A stretch of DNA of 64,000 nucleotides. Source: Scilla litardierei (taxonomy: Eukaryota; Streptophyta; Magnoliopsida; Asparagales; Asparagaceae). Shown one piece after another: positions 10,633-22,014 of this stretch. Position 1 is the first letter of the stretch. Each line of letters opens with the position of its first letter. The position numbers and the translations under genes were made by a program. The stretch lies in assembly GCA_030789695.1 (NCBI GenBank), contig CM061141.1, forward strand, positions 320,356,452 to 320,420,451, written 5' to 3'. The notes beneath the pieces were generated by a model. That model saw nothing but the letters and a program-made list of their open reading frames with translations, had not been told where the DNA came from and did no database searches.

Positions 10633-12197
10633 TGTTGAGTATTGGTGCTTCATACCAATCTTATTTTGATGATGATCACAACATTATATTGTTGCTAATG
10701 ACTCTTGTTTTAGTCTCTTAGTTCATTTCTAGAATATCATTTCTGGAGACTAAACACATGGTGCATGGATGGACATCAAGTGGAGAAGGGCCAAAGCTTG
10801 GACTCAAGGGGTGCCAAAGCTTGGAGATGATGGAGAGCATCAAGGCATCAAGATTGAAGACTTAGACTCTAAGGAAAGCAATGTAATCCATGTAATATTT
10901 CCTTTATTGCTTTCTCTCTCATTTGAGTCTAGGTTAATGTAATGCCTTGATAGATGGTCTACTCATACATGCATATGCATTTAACCATCTTAGTGAGCCT
11001 TATGATTATCATCGAAGCCAACCTAATAGGTTCATCTTGTCCAAAGACTCATTTGGACTCTCTGGCTTTCCATCAGTCGCCTGATGAGGGATTTACAGTC
11101 GCCTGGGTGATTTCCAGTCGCCTGTCGATCCGTCTACAATCGACTGATATACACTGCTCAAGTCAACATTTCTATTGACTCTACTTGAGCTTTTCGCATC
11201 AGTCGACTGCTGCACAGTTTACAATCGCCTGGAAATTGGTCAACAGTCGTCTGAGTAGCGTAAGTGCAATCTCTCTTTCTGTTTTTCTCCATCTCTTGCA
11301 GTACACGGCTGATACAAGATTTACAGTCGCCTGGCTATTTTACAGTCGACTGTATTATTGACATCAGTCGTCTGTATGCTTATCTGGAGAAAGAGTGCAG
11401 CTCTCTGTTTTATTCCATCCCTTACAACAGTCGCTTGCTGAAGGTTTTTCAGGCGCCTGTCCTGTTCACAGTCGACTGTATAGACTTCATCAGTCGACTG
11501 TCCTGGCTCAGATTATAGTCGTTGGATATTTTCTAGCCGTTGATCAGTCGACTGTCATTTGATCTTCAGTCGACTGTCGGTGTCGTTTTCGCCCAGTTTC
11601 TAGCCGTTGATGTCTTGTGCTCTTGGCTGTTTTCTTGGGTTTTGAGGGTTGATATGAGGTTCCTATATATATGGGTGTGCTGAGTTCATTAGAACTTCTT
11701 GATGCAATTGAAAATCATAAGAGTTTAATAAGCCACTCTCATACTCTCTCGTTTTCCCTCTTTGAGCTCTCATTCCTCTTCATGCATTGAAGTCCAGCTC
11801 AAGGGAAATCATCCAAGTGCTTTCAAGCCAATCTCAACACTTGGAGATCCTCTTCCATACCTTGCATTCATCTATGAGTAAGCATCTCAAGGCATATGTA
11901 AGAGTATTTATTTTACTTGGTGTTTTTTGTAACACTAATTCTCTTTGTGGGAATTAGTCTTTCTCTCTTTGTGGGAGTTTATCTCTTTGTGGGATTAGGA
12001 TATTCTCTTTGTGGGAATAACTCTCTTTGTGGGAGTAACTCTCTTAGTGGGAGTTTGGTGTCCTAGTGTAGGGCTAACCCTAATTCTCTGAGTGGGAGTT
12101 AGTAATTCTCTAGGTGGGAGTTTAACCCTCGTGTAGGGTTGGTTGGGTCCTTGTGTAGGGCAAAATCCTCTTGGTGGGGCATCTCCTTGTGAGATTT
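10633..12197 (+). repeat. Right LTR of the gag-only Copia element, 3' truncated
   Basis: It aligns to 5707-7292 with high identity, including both short-repeat arrays. Within the palindrome array it lacks about 20 bp present in the left copy (near 6296-6316), which suggests slippage between repeat units. Homology stops at GAGATTT near 12197, where a long inverted repeat begins, so the final 239 bp of the LTR are missing. Confidence 0.85.
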
Positions 12198-12596
12198 TTA
12201 TTTATTTTATTTTAAATGGTCAGTAGAGCTTCATGCTTCAACCAAGTTAAGCCTAGTACTGGGAATGTGGACACATCTATGCACAGTCTTCGAGATGTGC
12301 TTTTAACGCCTCCCCTATTTGAGGTGCAAGATATCCATTTTTCTAGTGTGAATTAATCCCAATATAGATTCCAAGACGGCGTTGGTATCCTAGTTTTATT
12401 CTCCGTGGTGCTGTGGGGATGTAAAGTGTGCATCAAAAATCCTCGAATGAGAGATATTTGGTTGAAGCATCAAAAATCCTCAAAAAAGGACGTCTCGAAG
12501 ACTGTGCATAGATGTGTCCACATTCCCAGTACTAGGCTTAACTTGGTTGAAGCATGAAGCTCTACTGACCATTTAAAATAAAATAAATAAAAATCT
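12192..12596. repeat. Perfect 104-bp inverted repeat with 197-bp spacer
   Basis: Arms 12192-12295 and 12493-12596 are exact reverse complements by my reading. The left arm starts at the break point of the right LTR. The spacer contains a direct repeat, GCATCAAAAATCCTC (about 12430 and 12469). The TTGGTTGAAGCAT word of the right arm also occurs in the spacer. Neither arm encodes a recognisable protein. The structure could form a large hairpin RNA or DNA cruciform. Confidence 0.85.
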
Positions 12597-12699
12597 ATGA
12601 ACCGAAAATTATAAAATGTGCTAATAAGATCCTGAAGATCCTTCACATTCAAGAAAACTGTTCAATAGTTATCAGACATAATTACTAACAACAATAAAA

Positions 12700-13075
12700 T
12701 TTGTCAGATTACACATCCCTGCTGCTAATACTCCAGCTAGAATTGACATTCCTGAGAATGGATACAATACACCAGTAGCAGAAGTGGCTGTTCCTCAAAG
12801 AGGCAGACCACCATGCTCTAATGGTAAAATTCCCAGAAAGAGGAAAACACCTGCATGCCTTGAGTCAATACTACTACAGGACAATGAGCTCATGTCCATA
12901 CTCTCACCTCTCCCGGAATCCCATGAAGAGGAATATCCGAGAGAAACTAAAATGAAATTAAATGGTGTGCGTACTGGGAGGTGTTGGCCAGAAAGAACAT
13001 AATTGTCGACAATGTATTCACGTATCATATTGCCACTTACATCGCAAAAGCGATGATAATTATATAATATCGTTC
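12700..13075 (+). pseudogene. Copia pol fragment (between integrase and reverse transcriptase)
   Basis: The translated region contains IPENGYNTPVAEVAVPQ and then RGRPPCSNGKIPRKRK, the basic KRGRP(I)GSKD..PRKRK linker typical of Copia polyproteins. After a frameshift near 13002 it continues with IIVDNVFTYHIATYIAKAM, which corresponds to the start of the reverse transcriptase region in Copia pol. The fragment has no LTR on the left and no complete catalytic domain. It may belong to the same old element as the LTR piece at 13629. Confidence 0.65.
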
Positions 13076-13628
13076 CACACTCCGTTGCTAAAATGCAAAC
13101 ATAGAGATTGTCCAAATGTGGAACGAGGCAATAAAAGCTGAGCTGGATTCGCTTATGTAATGTGAAGTATTTGGACCTGTACTCCAGATATCAAAAGGTG
13201 TCAACCTTGTGTGCATACTAAGTATTGCATAAATAAAAATATAAGTACAAAATTGTATGCTATAAGGTACAGCCTATAGCTCAAGGATTTTTTTCGCTGA
13301 AACTTGGGGATAAACAAGTGAGATGAGCATTTATTCGCTCTTCAATAGAATAGACGTCACGAAATATATTTAGGCATTTAAGGAAATGGAGAAGATATCT
13401 TTATCAAGATATCAATAGGGGTATGCTGTCATGACATCCAATATCAGCATAACCAAAAATTCCTTTGCCAAATCGTAAGGTATTGGCTACATATAACTGG
13501 GGAGTTTGATGCATCATTTGTACAAACTCTGGATCTCGAAGTATTCACCCCTTGTGATACTCATATGATATTCAGAATCCCGAAGTATTCATGAGTAGAG
13601 TTCACACTTATGGCAGGGTAAGGGGAAG
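13076..13628 (+). other. Degraded Copia interior ending in a purine tract
   Basis: No clear reverse transcriptase or RNase H motifs could be read. The stretch ends with GGGTAAGGGGAAG, a likely polypurine tract, directly before TGTTAGAAATA. It is therefore probably the decayed 3' part of the Copia element whose pol fragment lies upstream. Confidence 0.4.
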
Positions 13629-13870
13629 TGTTAGAAATACCTTATCTAGTAGGATTGGGAGTTTGTATCCTACCATTGCATGAACTCTTCCTATTCCCCT
13701 ATAACTAAAGGCCTGGTTTCTCCCACAGAAAACGCTTCACAACAGAAAGAGATTTTTTTTTGAGATTATAGAGAGTGAAGTATTGCCGGCCTAATTTTCC
13801 TTAATCAACCCATAATACGCGATAGAAAATCACGTGGTAATCTTTTACTTAGTTGAGAAAATACCTCACG
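13629..13870 (+). repeat. LTR fragment (Copia-type), copy B
   Basis: It starts TGTTAGAAATACC after a purine-rich tract and contains CTATAACTAAAGG at the TATA position. About 100 bp are similar to 3590-3720. The right limit is uncertain. Confidence 0.5.
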
Positions 13871-16254
13871 TATAGCAACCATGGGGTCGAGTCGGGTTAT
13901 GACTTATAGAACAAATCAAAAGGAATTTGACCCTTGGTCCACTCGTTACAAAACCAAAAATACGAGGTTCTTACGTTATTTGTTTGTCCTCAGTTCACTC
14001 GTTACAAACCAGCCCAAAACCCAAAATATGAGGAATGCTGAAGGTATTTGACCATCGGTCCACTTGTTACAAAAAATTTATTGTTTTAAGACCGTTGATT
14101 TTCTATCAAACGGATCGATGGTCAAATGGTGTTGGATTCAATTGATTTTTAATATATTGATTATATGTAGAGCAAATCAGAAAACGAAACTTTAAAAAAT
14201 AAAAACGATGCATATACACAATCACGAAAAATTTTCTCACACTGACATCATGTATATTATTCTGTATAGTATTGGTTTTATGTGAATTCAAGAATTAATC
14301 TTATTATTCATGTATAAAGAAAGAGCCAAGATTTTTAACACTGTTTAAACAAGCGCATGCTCAGTCCTCTCATGTAGCAAGAATATGATTACATAGAAAG
14401 TCCAAACTAAAGCAGTAACAAATATGGAAAGGGCTAAGATACCAGCCGATCATTTCCTGCCTCAGTAGCAACAGGGAGACCACAAGATTCTGCAGACCAA
14501 GGGGGGATTGGATTGCTCCTCCCCCCATTTGTCTCCATTGGGAGAATATTTCCATCATACATGTCACATTCAATCATTCAGAAGTGGAAGGCAAGCTTTG
14601 GATGCTTGTGATTGTGAATCTCATCATGCACCTTGCAAGCTTGAGCATATCCTCAAGCTACATGTCCATTTGCCCTAATGTACTTTTGTCGAGCTAGTGC
14701 TCCAACCCTATAGGTGAAAAAGGTCCTCCACAAATAGACTGGACTGGGTCATATCCTTTTTGTCTCAGGGTCGATGCCACGTGTCATGCATTATTGATCT
14801 TGGGTTCATCAAATTTCCTAGGATAAATCTCCGTTTGAAGTTTGAACCTCAAACTCAGGAATCTAACCCAGATCCTACAAAGACAGGCAAAACTTACCAC
14901 GATTGAAGCCAGTAGAATAGAGGAAATTGTGTGTAAGTTCAAGATCAGGACCATTGTAGCCAATATTGTGATAGTTACACAATCAAAATCTTGGGCTATT
15001 CAGGCAGCACAATGCCATTTTACATTGGTTCATGCTCTCGTCCTCCCATCAACACATGGCCACAAGCACTGTCAGAATTGTTTCCGTCAGTCCCATACTC
15101 GGTCCTCTGCCATCCAACAGTTCCCACCGCTGTTCTGATCGGTTGCCTGACATGATCACGGACCATCCGACATCGTTGCATAAGGGCAGCATATAAGCAA
15201 GTTGACGGCACGCGGCGCAGAAACCCCTGTCATTGGCGGCATGAGGCTCACCGGATCAGAGCAATATCCTGACTGGGCCTAATGGCCAGATCACACTGTC
15301 TTTCCTGTCTAGAATTATTCAGATGAGAGTGAGCGCACTGCTGCAATGGATAACTCTATAAACGATATTAGTATGCCATTCTTGTCAAAAGTGAGAGAAG
15401 ATTACACCCTTTGCAGAAACAACACTTGATTAGTGCCCCCCTCTGCTTCTGAACCTAGTGTCTCTGATCTATGCCTGTATTACTCAACTTACAGCCATGC
15501 ACTGGGACCTTAGTTGTGTGCTTTCTTCAGAGCAGTGCAATGCCAGTTGGTGTCCTTGAACTATGTTTATATATATATAAAAGAACCAACCTGCGGCTGG
15601 TTCACAAACATTTGAAGTTGTTAGCGGCTGACAATAATTGGACAATGTTTCTGAACAAGGACAATAGTGGTTAGGTACGATAAATCAAAGTTAAGGCACC
15701 ATAAATTTCCAGTTAAAAATAAGAAGCAAAGATGCAAATATTGGGGCATTCAAGAGCGTGCGAGGACATGCACCTGAAGAGCAACCAAGTTACATGGAGG
15801 CGAGTCTACGGAGTTTCTCATTTCGTGCACACTCTTCCTGCGAACATAAATCAGAGTTTTACATTACAAGATGTGATATATTGGTTCATTGGGGACATCG
15901 ACATTCTGGGAGAAGCAGCTAGAAAAATGGCATCACGTGTTACATATATATTTTTTACTGTGTCTAGGAAGTTGCAATAAGAGTTCATCCAGAACCTTTT
16001 CAGAAAGACTTAAGATCCAGCACTCGAATAACTTTTGAAAACTCTTGGTTTCTATATTAACACCTGACATTTCGATCATGTGGAATTTCATGCTAGGTAA
16101 TGGACACTAAAATGATGTCTCACTGTTCCAGCAAAATAGATCATTCTCATAAAACCGACACGATTTTATGATCTTACAAAAAGTGGATGCTATATGTCTA
16201 GGCAACCCACCTAGGAGGTGGCAGGATAGTTCAAACTGTCTCACACAAAATTAA
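13871..16254. other. Intergenic sequence with a short imperfect repeat
   Basis: At about 13915-14085 three imperfect copies share GGTCCACTCGTTACAAA-like sequence. A minus-strand candidate exon lies at 15790-15837 (separate entry). Around 14447-14560 the minus strand has an uninterrupted 42-codon frame ending in TAG, without a clear splice acceptor, so it is not called. Nothing else was recognised. Confidence 0.4.
15790..15837 (-). other. Candidate short exon of an unidentified minus-strand gene
   Basis: On the minus strand, a good acceptor (TTATGTTCGCAG) is followed by EECARNEKLRRLASM and a stop, or alternatively a donor CAT/GTAACT. The charged, helical composition looks like coding sequence. 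It is short and unsupported by homology, so it could be chance. Confidence 0.2.
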
Positions 16255-16819
16255 GGGGTTGCTTGGTTGGATGGAAATGGGGCTGCAGGCACCATACTTT
16301 CTGTTTCTTCTGTTTGGTTGGCATCTTGATAGCAAATGCTACAACCAAATTGGCTGCAACATTTGTTGCATCTTTTGCAGAAAAGATGGAAGTCGTTGCC
16401 ACCTTAACAAGTTAGTTTCTTGTAGTTCTTAACAATCTTTCAACCAACTATTTTAGGTATAATTTACTTTGCCACAACAGCATAATAATCATTTTTACTA
16501 TTTAATGAAATCAACACATCAGCATCAAAATTTTTGTGAGATTTGTTGCAGCTTTTGCAGATAAAAGTAATTGCCACATTAACAAGTTAGTTTCTTCTAG
16601 TTCTACAACAATCGTTCGACCAAATCTTTTAGCTCCAATTTACTTTGCCACATCTGCATAACAATCATTTTTAATATTTAATAAAATCAATGCATCAAAA
16701 ACTTTGTGATGTAGTCCAATTAGAGGAATTGAAGCTTATTTTTCCGTAACAAATGTTGCATCAACATTTACTGCATGCATCATTTGTTACATTTCCATCG
16801 TAGCATACCCAAGAATTCC
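16255..16819. mobile_element. Tourist-like (PIF/Harbinger) MITE with internal duplication
   Basis: The left end GGGGTTGCTTGGTTGGATGG and the reverse complement of the right end, GGAATTCTTGGGTATGCTAC, are imperfect inverted repeats; both lead into GATGGAAATG. TTA flanks both sides, matching the PIF/Harbinger target. Inside, a roughly 170-bp block (about 16365-16535) is repeated at about 16546-16705 with TTGTTGCA, TTAACAAGTTAGTTTCTT and ATTTACTTTGCCACA in common. There is no coding capacity. Confidence 0.5.
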
Positions 16820-17400
16820 TTATTAGTGGATTGCTCTAGATAGAGTTTTGTACATAAGCAATCAAGCTGCATACAAGAATTTTAGTTACGATGACTACAA
16901 AAAGAAATGTTCACTTTCAATGGCTTAAATGGTAAAGAGATGCAGTTAGATGATTATGTGCTGCCAGGCAAAGATTTCCCCTCCCACTTCCTTTTCTCTT
17001 TTATGTATTTCAGTGAGTATTTGTCTTTTATGTATTTCAGGGAGTAGGATCAAACATACAAATTTAAAAGGGTACTTGTGCAACCTGCAAACCTTTTCAA
17101 AAAAAAGGGTTGCTTATGGAGCACAAGTGCAACACCACCAAGGCTATAAAAATGCATGCAAAGCTCGGAGCGTGGCTCAGGTTTGCTTTGGGTTCATTTG
17201 ACAACTTGACAAACTAGGCTTCAACACAACATTAAGTTCCATAAAAAAATGAACCCACATGAAAACTGAATATTGAACTTGGCTTGAGCTCAAGCTTGGC
17301 TCAAATGGCTTGGCTAGGATTGACAGAATAGGCTCCAGCCCATGTTCAGGCTCAACTCATTTATTATAAGTCAGTGATATATTCACCACTAATAATTATG
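16820..17400. other. Intergenic sequence with MITE-like scraps
   Basis: No gene recognised. Around 17180-17360 there are GCTTGAGCTCAAGCT and GGCTCAACTCATTTATTA-like words similar to the interior of the neighbouring hAT-like MITE, suggesting a degraded relative. Confidence 0.4.
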
Positions 17401-17787
17401 TAGGGCTGCAAATAAGTTCAAGAAGCTCGGAGTTCGGCTTGAATTGACTCAGTAAAAGTGCAGTCACACTCGGTTTATAACCTTCAATAGCCAACCTATA
17501 ACACAATGTTAAGCTCTAGTACGTAAATGAAGATAAATAAATAATTCTCTTGATAACCTGTAATACAAATAGCAAAAATTTTCACTTAGGAAGTTAGTAT
17601 TATGTTGTGGCTCTAAACTATTATAGGGCTCGCTAAAGCTTCAGGCTCGGCTTGAGGTTTTTGCAAGCTTGCTCAAGCTCGTTCATTTAGTAAACGACAA
17701 ATCTTGAACAAAATTTTAAGCTCAATTAGATAATAAAAAACATGAACAACCTAAAGTTTCACTTATTAGGCTCAATTTACAGCCCTA
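17401..17787. mobile_element. hAT-like MITE with TAGGGCTG termini
   Basis: The left end TAGGGCTGCAAAT and the reverse complement of the right end, TAGGGCTGTAAATTGAGC, form terminal inverted repeats. The interior has GCTCGGCTTGAGG...GCTTGCTCAAGCTCG words common in this plant MITE type. No 8-bp target duplication is visible at these exact ends, so the class assignment rests on the termini. Confidence 0.6.
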
Positions 17788-17920
17788 AGCAGAGCATGAT
17801 CAAGAACTTTCTATGAGGCCATTCAAAATTTACTCCAGCCCAAACATGCTTAATAATTGCATGATTAAGAACTAATTTTACAATAAGCTGTCTACTTCAC
17901 TTCAATACTAAATATAAACC

Positions 17921-18442
17921 GAATTCTTGGCCCTAAAAAAAATCCGCACAATGTAATGCAAGATCTGAATAAAAAGGACAACTTCATATATGATGATATT
18001 TCACGCTCATGCGATGACGGAGTGGCCCTCCAAAATTCTCCTCAAGGAAAGAAAAGCTATAGAACATGTCTTTGGTGTTTTTTTGGTTTTTTTTTTTTTT
18101 TGGGGGGGGGGGTTGGGGTGGGGGGGGGGGGGGGTGTGTGTTGGTGGGGGGGGGGGGGGGGGGTTTGGGGGGGGGGGGGTGTGTGTGTGTGGAGAGAATT
18201 AGCTAAGGAATCATATTCCAACAAGGCAAAAGCTGAATTCATGGCCCTAAAAAAATCCGCACAAAGTTATGCAAGATCTGAATAACAAAGACAACTACAT
18301 ATATGATGTATTTCACGCTCATACGATGACGGAGTGGTCCTCCAAAATTCTCCTCAAGAAAAGAAAAGCTTTAGAACATGTCTTTTGTGTTTTTTTGTTT
18401 TGGGTTTTTTATGGTTTTTTTGTTTTTTTTGTTTTTTTTTTG

Positions 18443-18476
<34 letters not shown>

Positions 18477-18520
18477 GAATTTGCTAAGGAAAGGAATTAT
18501 ATGGGAACAAGGCATGATCT
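17921..18520. repeat. Tandem duplication (about 314 bp) with poly-T/poly-G blocks
   Basis: Unit 1 begins at GAATTC 17921 and unit 2 at GAATTC 18235. Both share CCGCACAA, GCAAGATCTGAATAA, TTTCACGCTCAT, CGATGACGGAGTGG, CCTCCAAAATTCTCCTCAAG and AGAACATGTCTTT. Each then has a T-rich run followed by a long G-rich run (18102-18180, interrupted; 18445-18475, 31 G residues) and GAGAATT(A/T)GCTAAGGAA. The G runs could form quadruplexes. Their length is the least reliable part of any assembly. Confidence 0.8.
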
Positions 18521-21363
18521 AAAGCAAGATCACCAAATCAAATACATCCCAAAAGCATTTATGCCAAATCTTGAAAAGGCTACATGTAGACTACCTTTTC
18601 TAGATGCCAACTATTTTTCTCCATGTGCATATCAGTTTTGTGAAACAACCAATAGAAGTATGCTCGCTGTATGATCATCCTATATTCACAGCATACACAT
18701 GCAAAAAAGATGTTTTGGTATAGTTACATAGGCATGCAGAAAAGATGTTTTTGTATAGTAATATATGTATTTATGGGTAGCATGCAAATGCAACAGCAAC
18801 ATTAGCAGCAGCCGCAACAACAATATAAATTTTATCAACAATAGATTTATTTCCATGTTGTATTAACCTTGGGTTTAAAATTTTCTTCTACAACCTTCTA
18901 GTGGCAAAGATGTGAGAAAATGGGAGTGCTTATTTATTAAGGTTTAAATCTCGGATGATACCGATTTATAACACACGTCTCGTATTGAATTTCAAGCATG
19001 ACGATATGATCCATCCGAAACTAACTGAAACTATTGATTCTAACTGATAACAACTAATAAGAGGAGATTCAAGGTTAGAATTACCAAAATTTTAAAAGTT
19101 TTATTTAGTTTCATATAATGGTCGAAAAAATATCTCATTTACCAGTCAACATCAAGATTCAAAATATTAGCCAGTTGATTGGATTGGTTAGCAAAAGTGA
19201 AGATAATGTCCTAGATAATACAGACGATATATGAATAGATAAAACATTTATTGGATATAAAGATCAACCTAAAACTAATGGCTGTTGAGGTAAGATAACT
19301 GATACATAGACTCCATATTTCTGTTACATATCGATTGATAATAAAAATACAGGAGGAGATACCAATGCTACAAATCGCTGACTGATACTAAGACCGAAAC
19401 TGAGATTTTGAACTTGCTATTTACTTTTTTGACCTCCAGGTCAGAAGATAGGATAAAAGGAAATAAAAACAAGAAAAAATGAGGACACAGCTGATACACC
19501 ATTACATAGAGTTTGCATCATATATTACCAGATTATATTATTTTCTGACATAATCATTTAACCTTGATATGCAGGGGGGCACTGATTCATATTTGTCTGT
19601 CATTGATAGGATGTATCCCTACCATGCATGAAAACACACATGCCACATGTTTTGAGTATACACATATATACATGGAATTATAAGCAACACTCATGGCACT
19701 AAGAAGCAATGTTTGAAATTTTGGTATCAACCAAAGATCTGTCATATAACCAGAGGCAAAACTAGCATTATTAGTCATTTCAAATCAACCGTAGCGGCCC
19801 CTTCTTAAAAATAAAATTATTATAATTCATTAAAAAGTTAAAACTAATTAGTAAATTTTGATATATTCTTTTTGGAATAGCTAATGGACTTTTCATTACA
19901 TCCAACATAATATTAGATTATATAACATATTAGTTGATCCAACAGTAATCAACATTTTACATTTCAGTTTTAGCATTGATTTATAGCCTGAAAATCTTAC
20001 GATTCTAGCATGAATCACAAAAGTATCACAATTGATGGGAAGTTAAAATTTAATACCGAAAGAATACCTTTACACCTTTAGTCATTAGGTTGTGAGACAT
20101 ATTATGTTGTATTTCTTTTTCTTTCAGAAGTATGGGAAACACTCAGATTGGGAAGATACGTTGGGTGAATATCCCATGCATACAGTAATACCAAACGGAA
20201 TATGGTTCATATTGGCTGACATTGGCAAATACAACTATAATAACATATGGTACTTAAATAAATATCTGTGACATTCACAAGATATCATATCACCATAAGT
20301 GGTTCCTGGATATCCAATACAGTACTCCTGACATGTATGTGATTAGAATCCTTAAGCGCAACAACCTGCTCCCCAACCCCGAAGAAAATAAGCCCTTCCT
20401 GGTGACTTATTTGACCATTTTGGAGGGTTTTTTGTTGGTACGATTAGTTTTTATGTATATACTGAAAATTATAAGAATAAAGGGAGGAATTAGACAGCAC
20501 AAGCTTCAAATTTGAACATGCTCCTACATAAATTTGATTTTAAAGCAAGACTAGGTTGTGTCTGCTATTAGTTCCGTTGTTATCTTCTGTTTCTTTTTTC
20601 AGAAAAAAAATCAGACGTTTCAGGAGTATATGCTTGCCTGGATCGCCTTTAGAAGAGAAGAGAATTGGCGTTGTTCTGTGACTGTGTTGGCATTCTCTTC
20701 CTTGATAGCATCACATATTTCTTGCTCCGCTATAAGAGTAAGCTGCACCTTCTCTAATTTCTGTAAAATAGGAAGCAAAAGGGCAATAGACCAAAAAAAA
20801 CGTGTGCTTTCTGAACAGAAACAGCTACATAACAAGAAAGCTGGAATAAACTTATGAGATTTATAAGAAAACATAAGAAGGAAATACACAATCCAACTAA
20901 TTTCAGACTTCAAAATTCAAAATTAATTAGCTAAGCATTCAAATGTAAATTTATTGTGTAAGGGCATCTTTCTGGAGTTGCCTGGCGAGTGCGAAGGGGT
21001 CTTTTGAAAAAGCAATACAAATATAGGATATGCATATCAATTATCACCATTGGACTCACAAACGAAGAATGAAATCTTTGTTCTACCCAAATATTATAGA
21101 TTAATGTCAGTGCTATCATGCAATTGAACCTGAGCCTTTACAACGCTAAAAATTAAGAGAGGAGAAAATCAGTAATTACACTTGATCAATCTATTTATCA
21201 ACATTGATATTTCGCAACACTTCGAAAGGAAAAGCAATAAATTTTAGGATTAAACTTGCACATTGCTCTGACTAAATGTCATCTTAAGCATATTACACAA
21301 TTATTACATCTGATTGAAGCCACATCTGATAAGAACTGGTGAACCGCCAATGAAGAAAAATGA
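18521..21363. other. Intergenic or intronic AT-rich sequence
   Basis: Low-GC sequence without recognisable domains or long repeats. One candidate coding exon lies on the minus strand (20638-20760). It could be intron of a long host gene on the minus strand. Confidence 0.4.
20638..20760 (-). other. Candidate 41-codon exon of an unidentified minus-strand gene
   Basis: A strong acceptor (CTTCCTATTTTACAG) is followed by exactly 41 codons in phase 0, reading KLEKVQLTLIAEQEICDAIK and on to a Gln-rich, helical end. It closes at CAG/GCAAGC, a plausible GC-type donor. The composition is coiled-coil-like. I do not recognise the family. The phase-0 length and clean acceptor favour a real exon, and the exon at 40700-40780 on the same strand could belong to the same gene. 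Confidence 0.35.
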
Positions 21364-21368
21364 GATAC

Positions 21369-21978
21369 TGTGGAGATTGCATCTCTTCCGGACGATTCTC
21401 CGCTTGCTCCTCCGGCTCCTCCTCCTGTCGCTTCGCTCGCCGGCCCATTGGCTCTCTGCAAGCTCACCGTTACAGGAATGATAAAGAAAAAGAAAAAGAA
21501 CAAAGAATGCAATGTGATTGAAGAACTGAGAGCGAAATCTTATTGATCAAAATCAGTGTGTTTACAAGAGGGAATCCTCTCTCTTTTATATTCTTTTAAT
21601 CCGCCAACTAATTCTAACGGAATTAGTTACACAATGGCTTCAGCTGACAGCGACCTTCGCTTCCCTTCGGTGGAGGTTAGTGGCGAGAGGATTTCAGGTG
21701 GTTGTGAACCAACGACTGCGGGTCCCTCACTTGGATGACCTGTCACCAACGCACTGGATTGTTTCCCCTTAAAGAACTGGACGGCCGAGATTATAACGTC
21801 AATCGACGACTGCGATTTTCTAATCAGAGATCCGACGATTCACATTCAATTCCAACGGCTACTTCCCAAGCTCCTTCTTCCTCCTCGCATCACCTGCGAA
21901 CCCATCTACTCCTCCCGCTTCGTCCTCGTCCCCAGCTCAAGCTCAGCTGTCAGCCTCAACTCCACCGGACCCCTTACA
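21369..21978 (-). repeat. 3' LTR of the minus-strand chromovirus
   Basis: 610 bp; nearly identical to 33001-33613. A TATA-like ATATAAAAGAGAGAGG reads on the minus strand at about 21580-21596. The minus-strand LTR begins TGTAAGGGGTCC directly after the polypurine tract. Confidence 0.92.
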
Positions 21979-21980
21979 AT

Positions 21981-22014
21981 ACCTCCCCCATTTTTCGACC
22001 TTGCCTCAAGGTCG
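21981..22014 (-). promoter_or_regulatory. Polypurine tract with an adjacent hairpin
   Basis: On the minus strand, an 8-bp stem CGACCTTG with loop AGG and CAAGGTCG (21996-22014) is followed by AAAAATGGGGGAGGT (21981-21995) two bases before the LTR. The tract primes plus-strand DNA synthesis. The hairpin overlaps the last codons of pol. Confidence 0.75.

Larger units (their letters stand above)
5707..12197 (+). mobile_element. Gag-only Copia retrotransposon (SIRE/Maximus-like), right LTR truncated
   Basis: Two direct repeats (5707-7531 and 10633-about 12197) enclose a 3.1-kb internal region. They start TGTTGAG, and the left one ends CTTACA. A primer binding site follows the left LTR and a polypurine tract precedes the right one. 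The internal region has a Copia gag with UBN2-like region, zinc knuckle and coiled-coil extension, then a short linker, but no protease, integrase or reverse transcriptase. It would need pol supplied in trans. The right LTR lacks its last 239 bp. No target-site duplication can be tested because neither flank is intact. Confidence 0.82.

Noticed and set aside
14447..14560. Minus-strand frame (YDGNILPMETNGGRSNPI...) as a terminal exon
   Set aside because: It is clean but lacks a convincing splice acceptor and any recognised homology.
17956..18674. Gly/Trp/Phe-rich open frames
   Set aside because: They are translations of poly-T and poly-G tracts.
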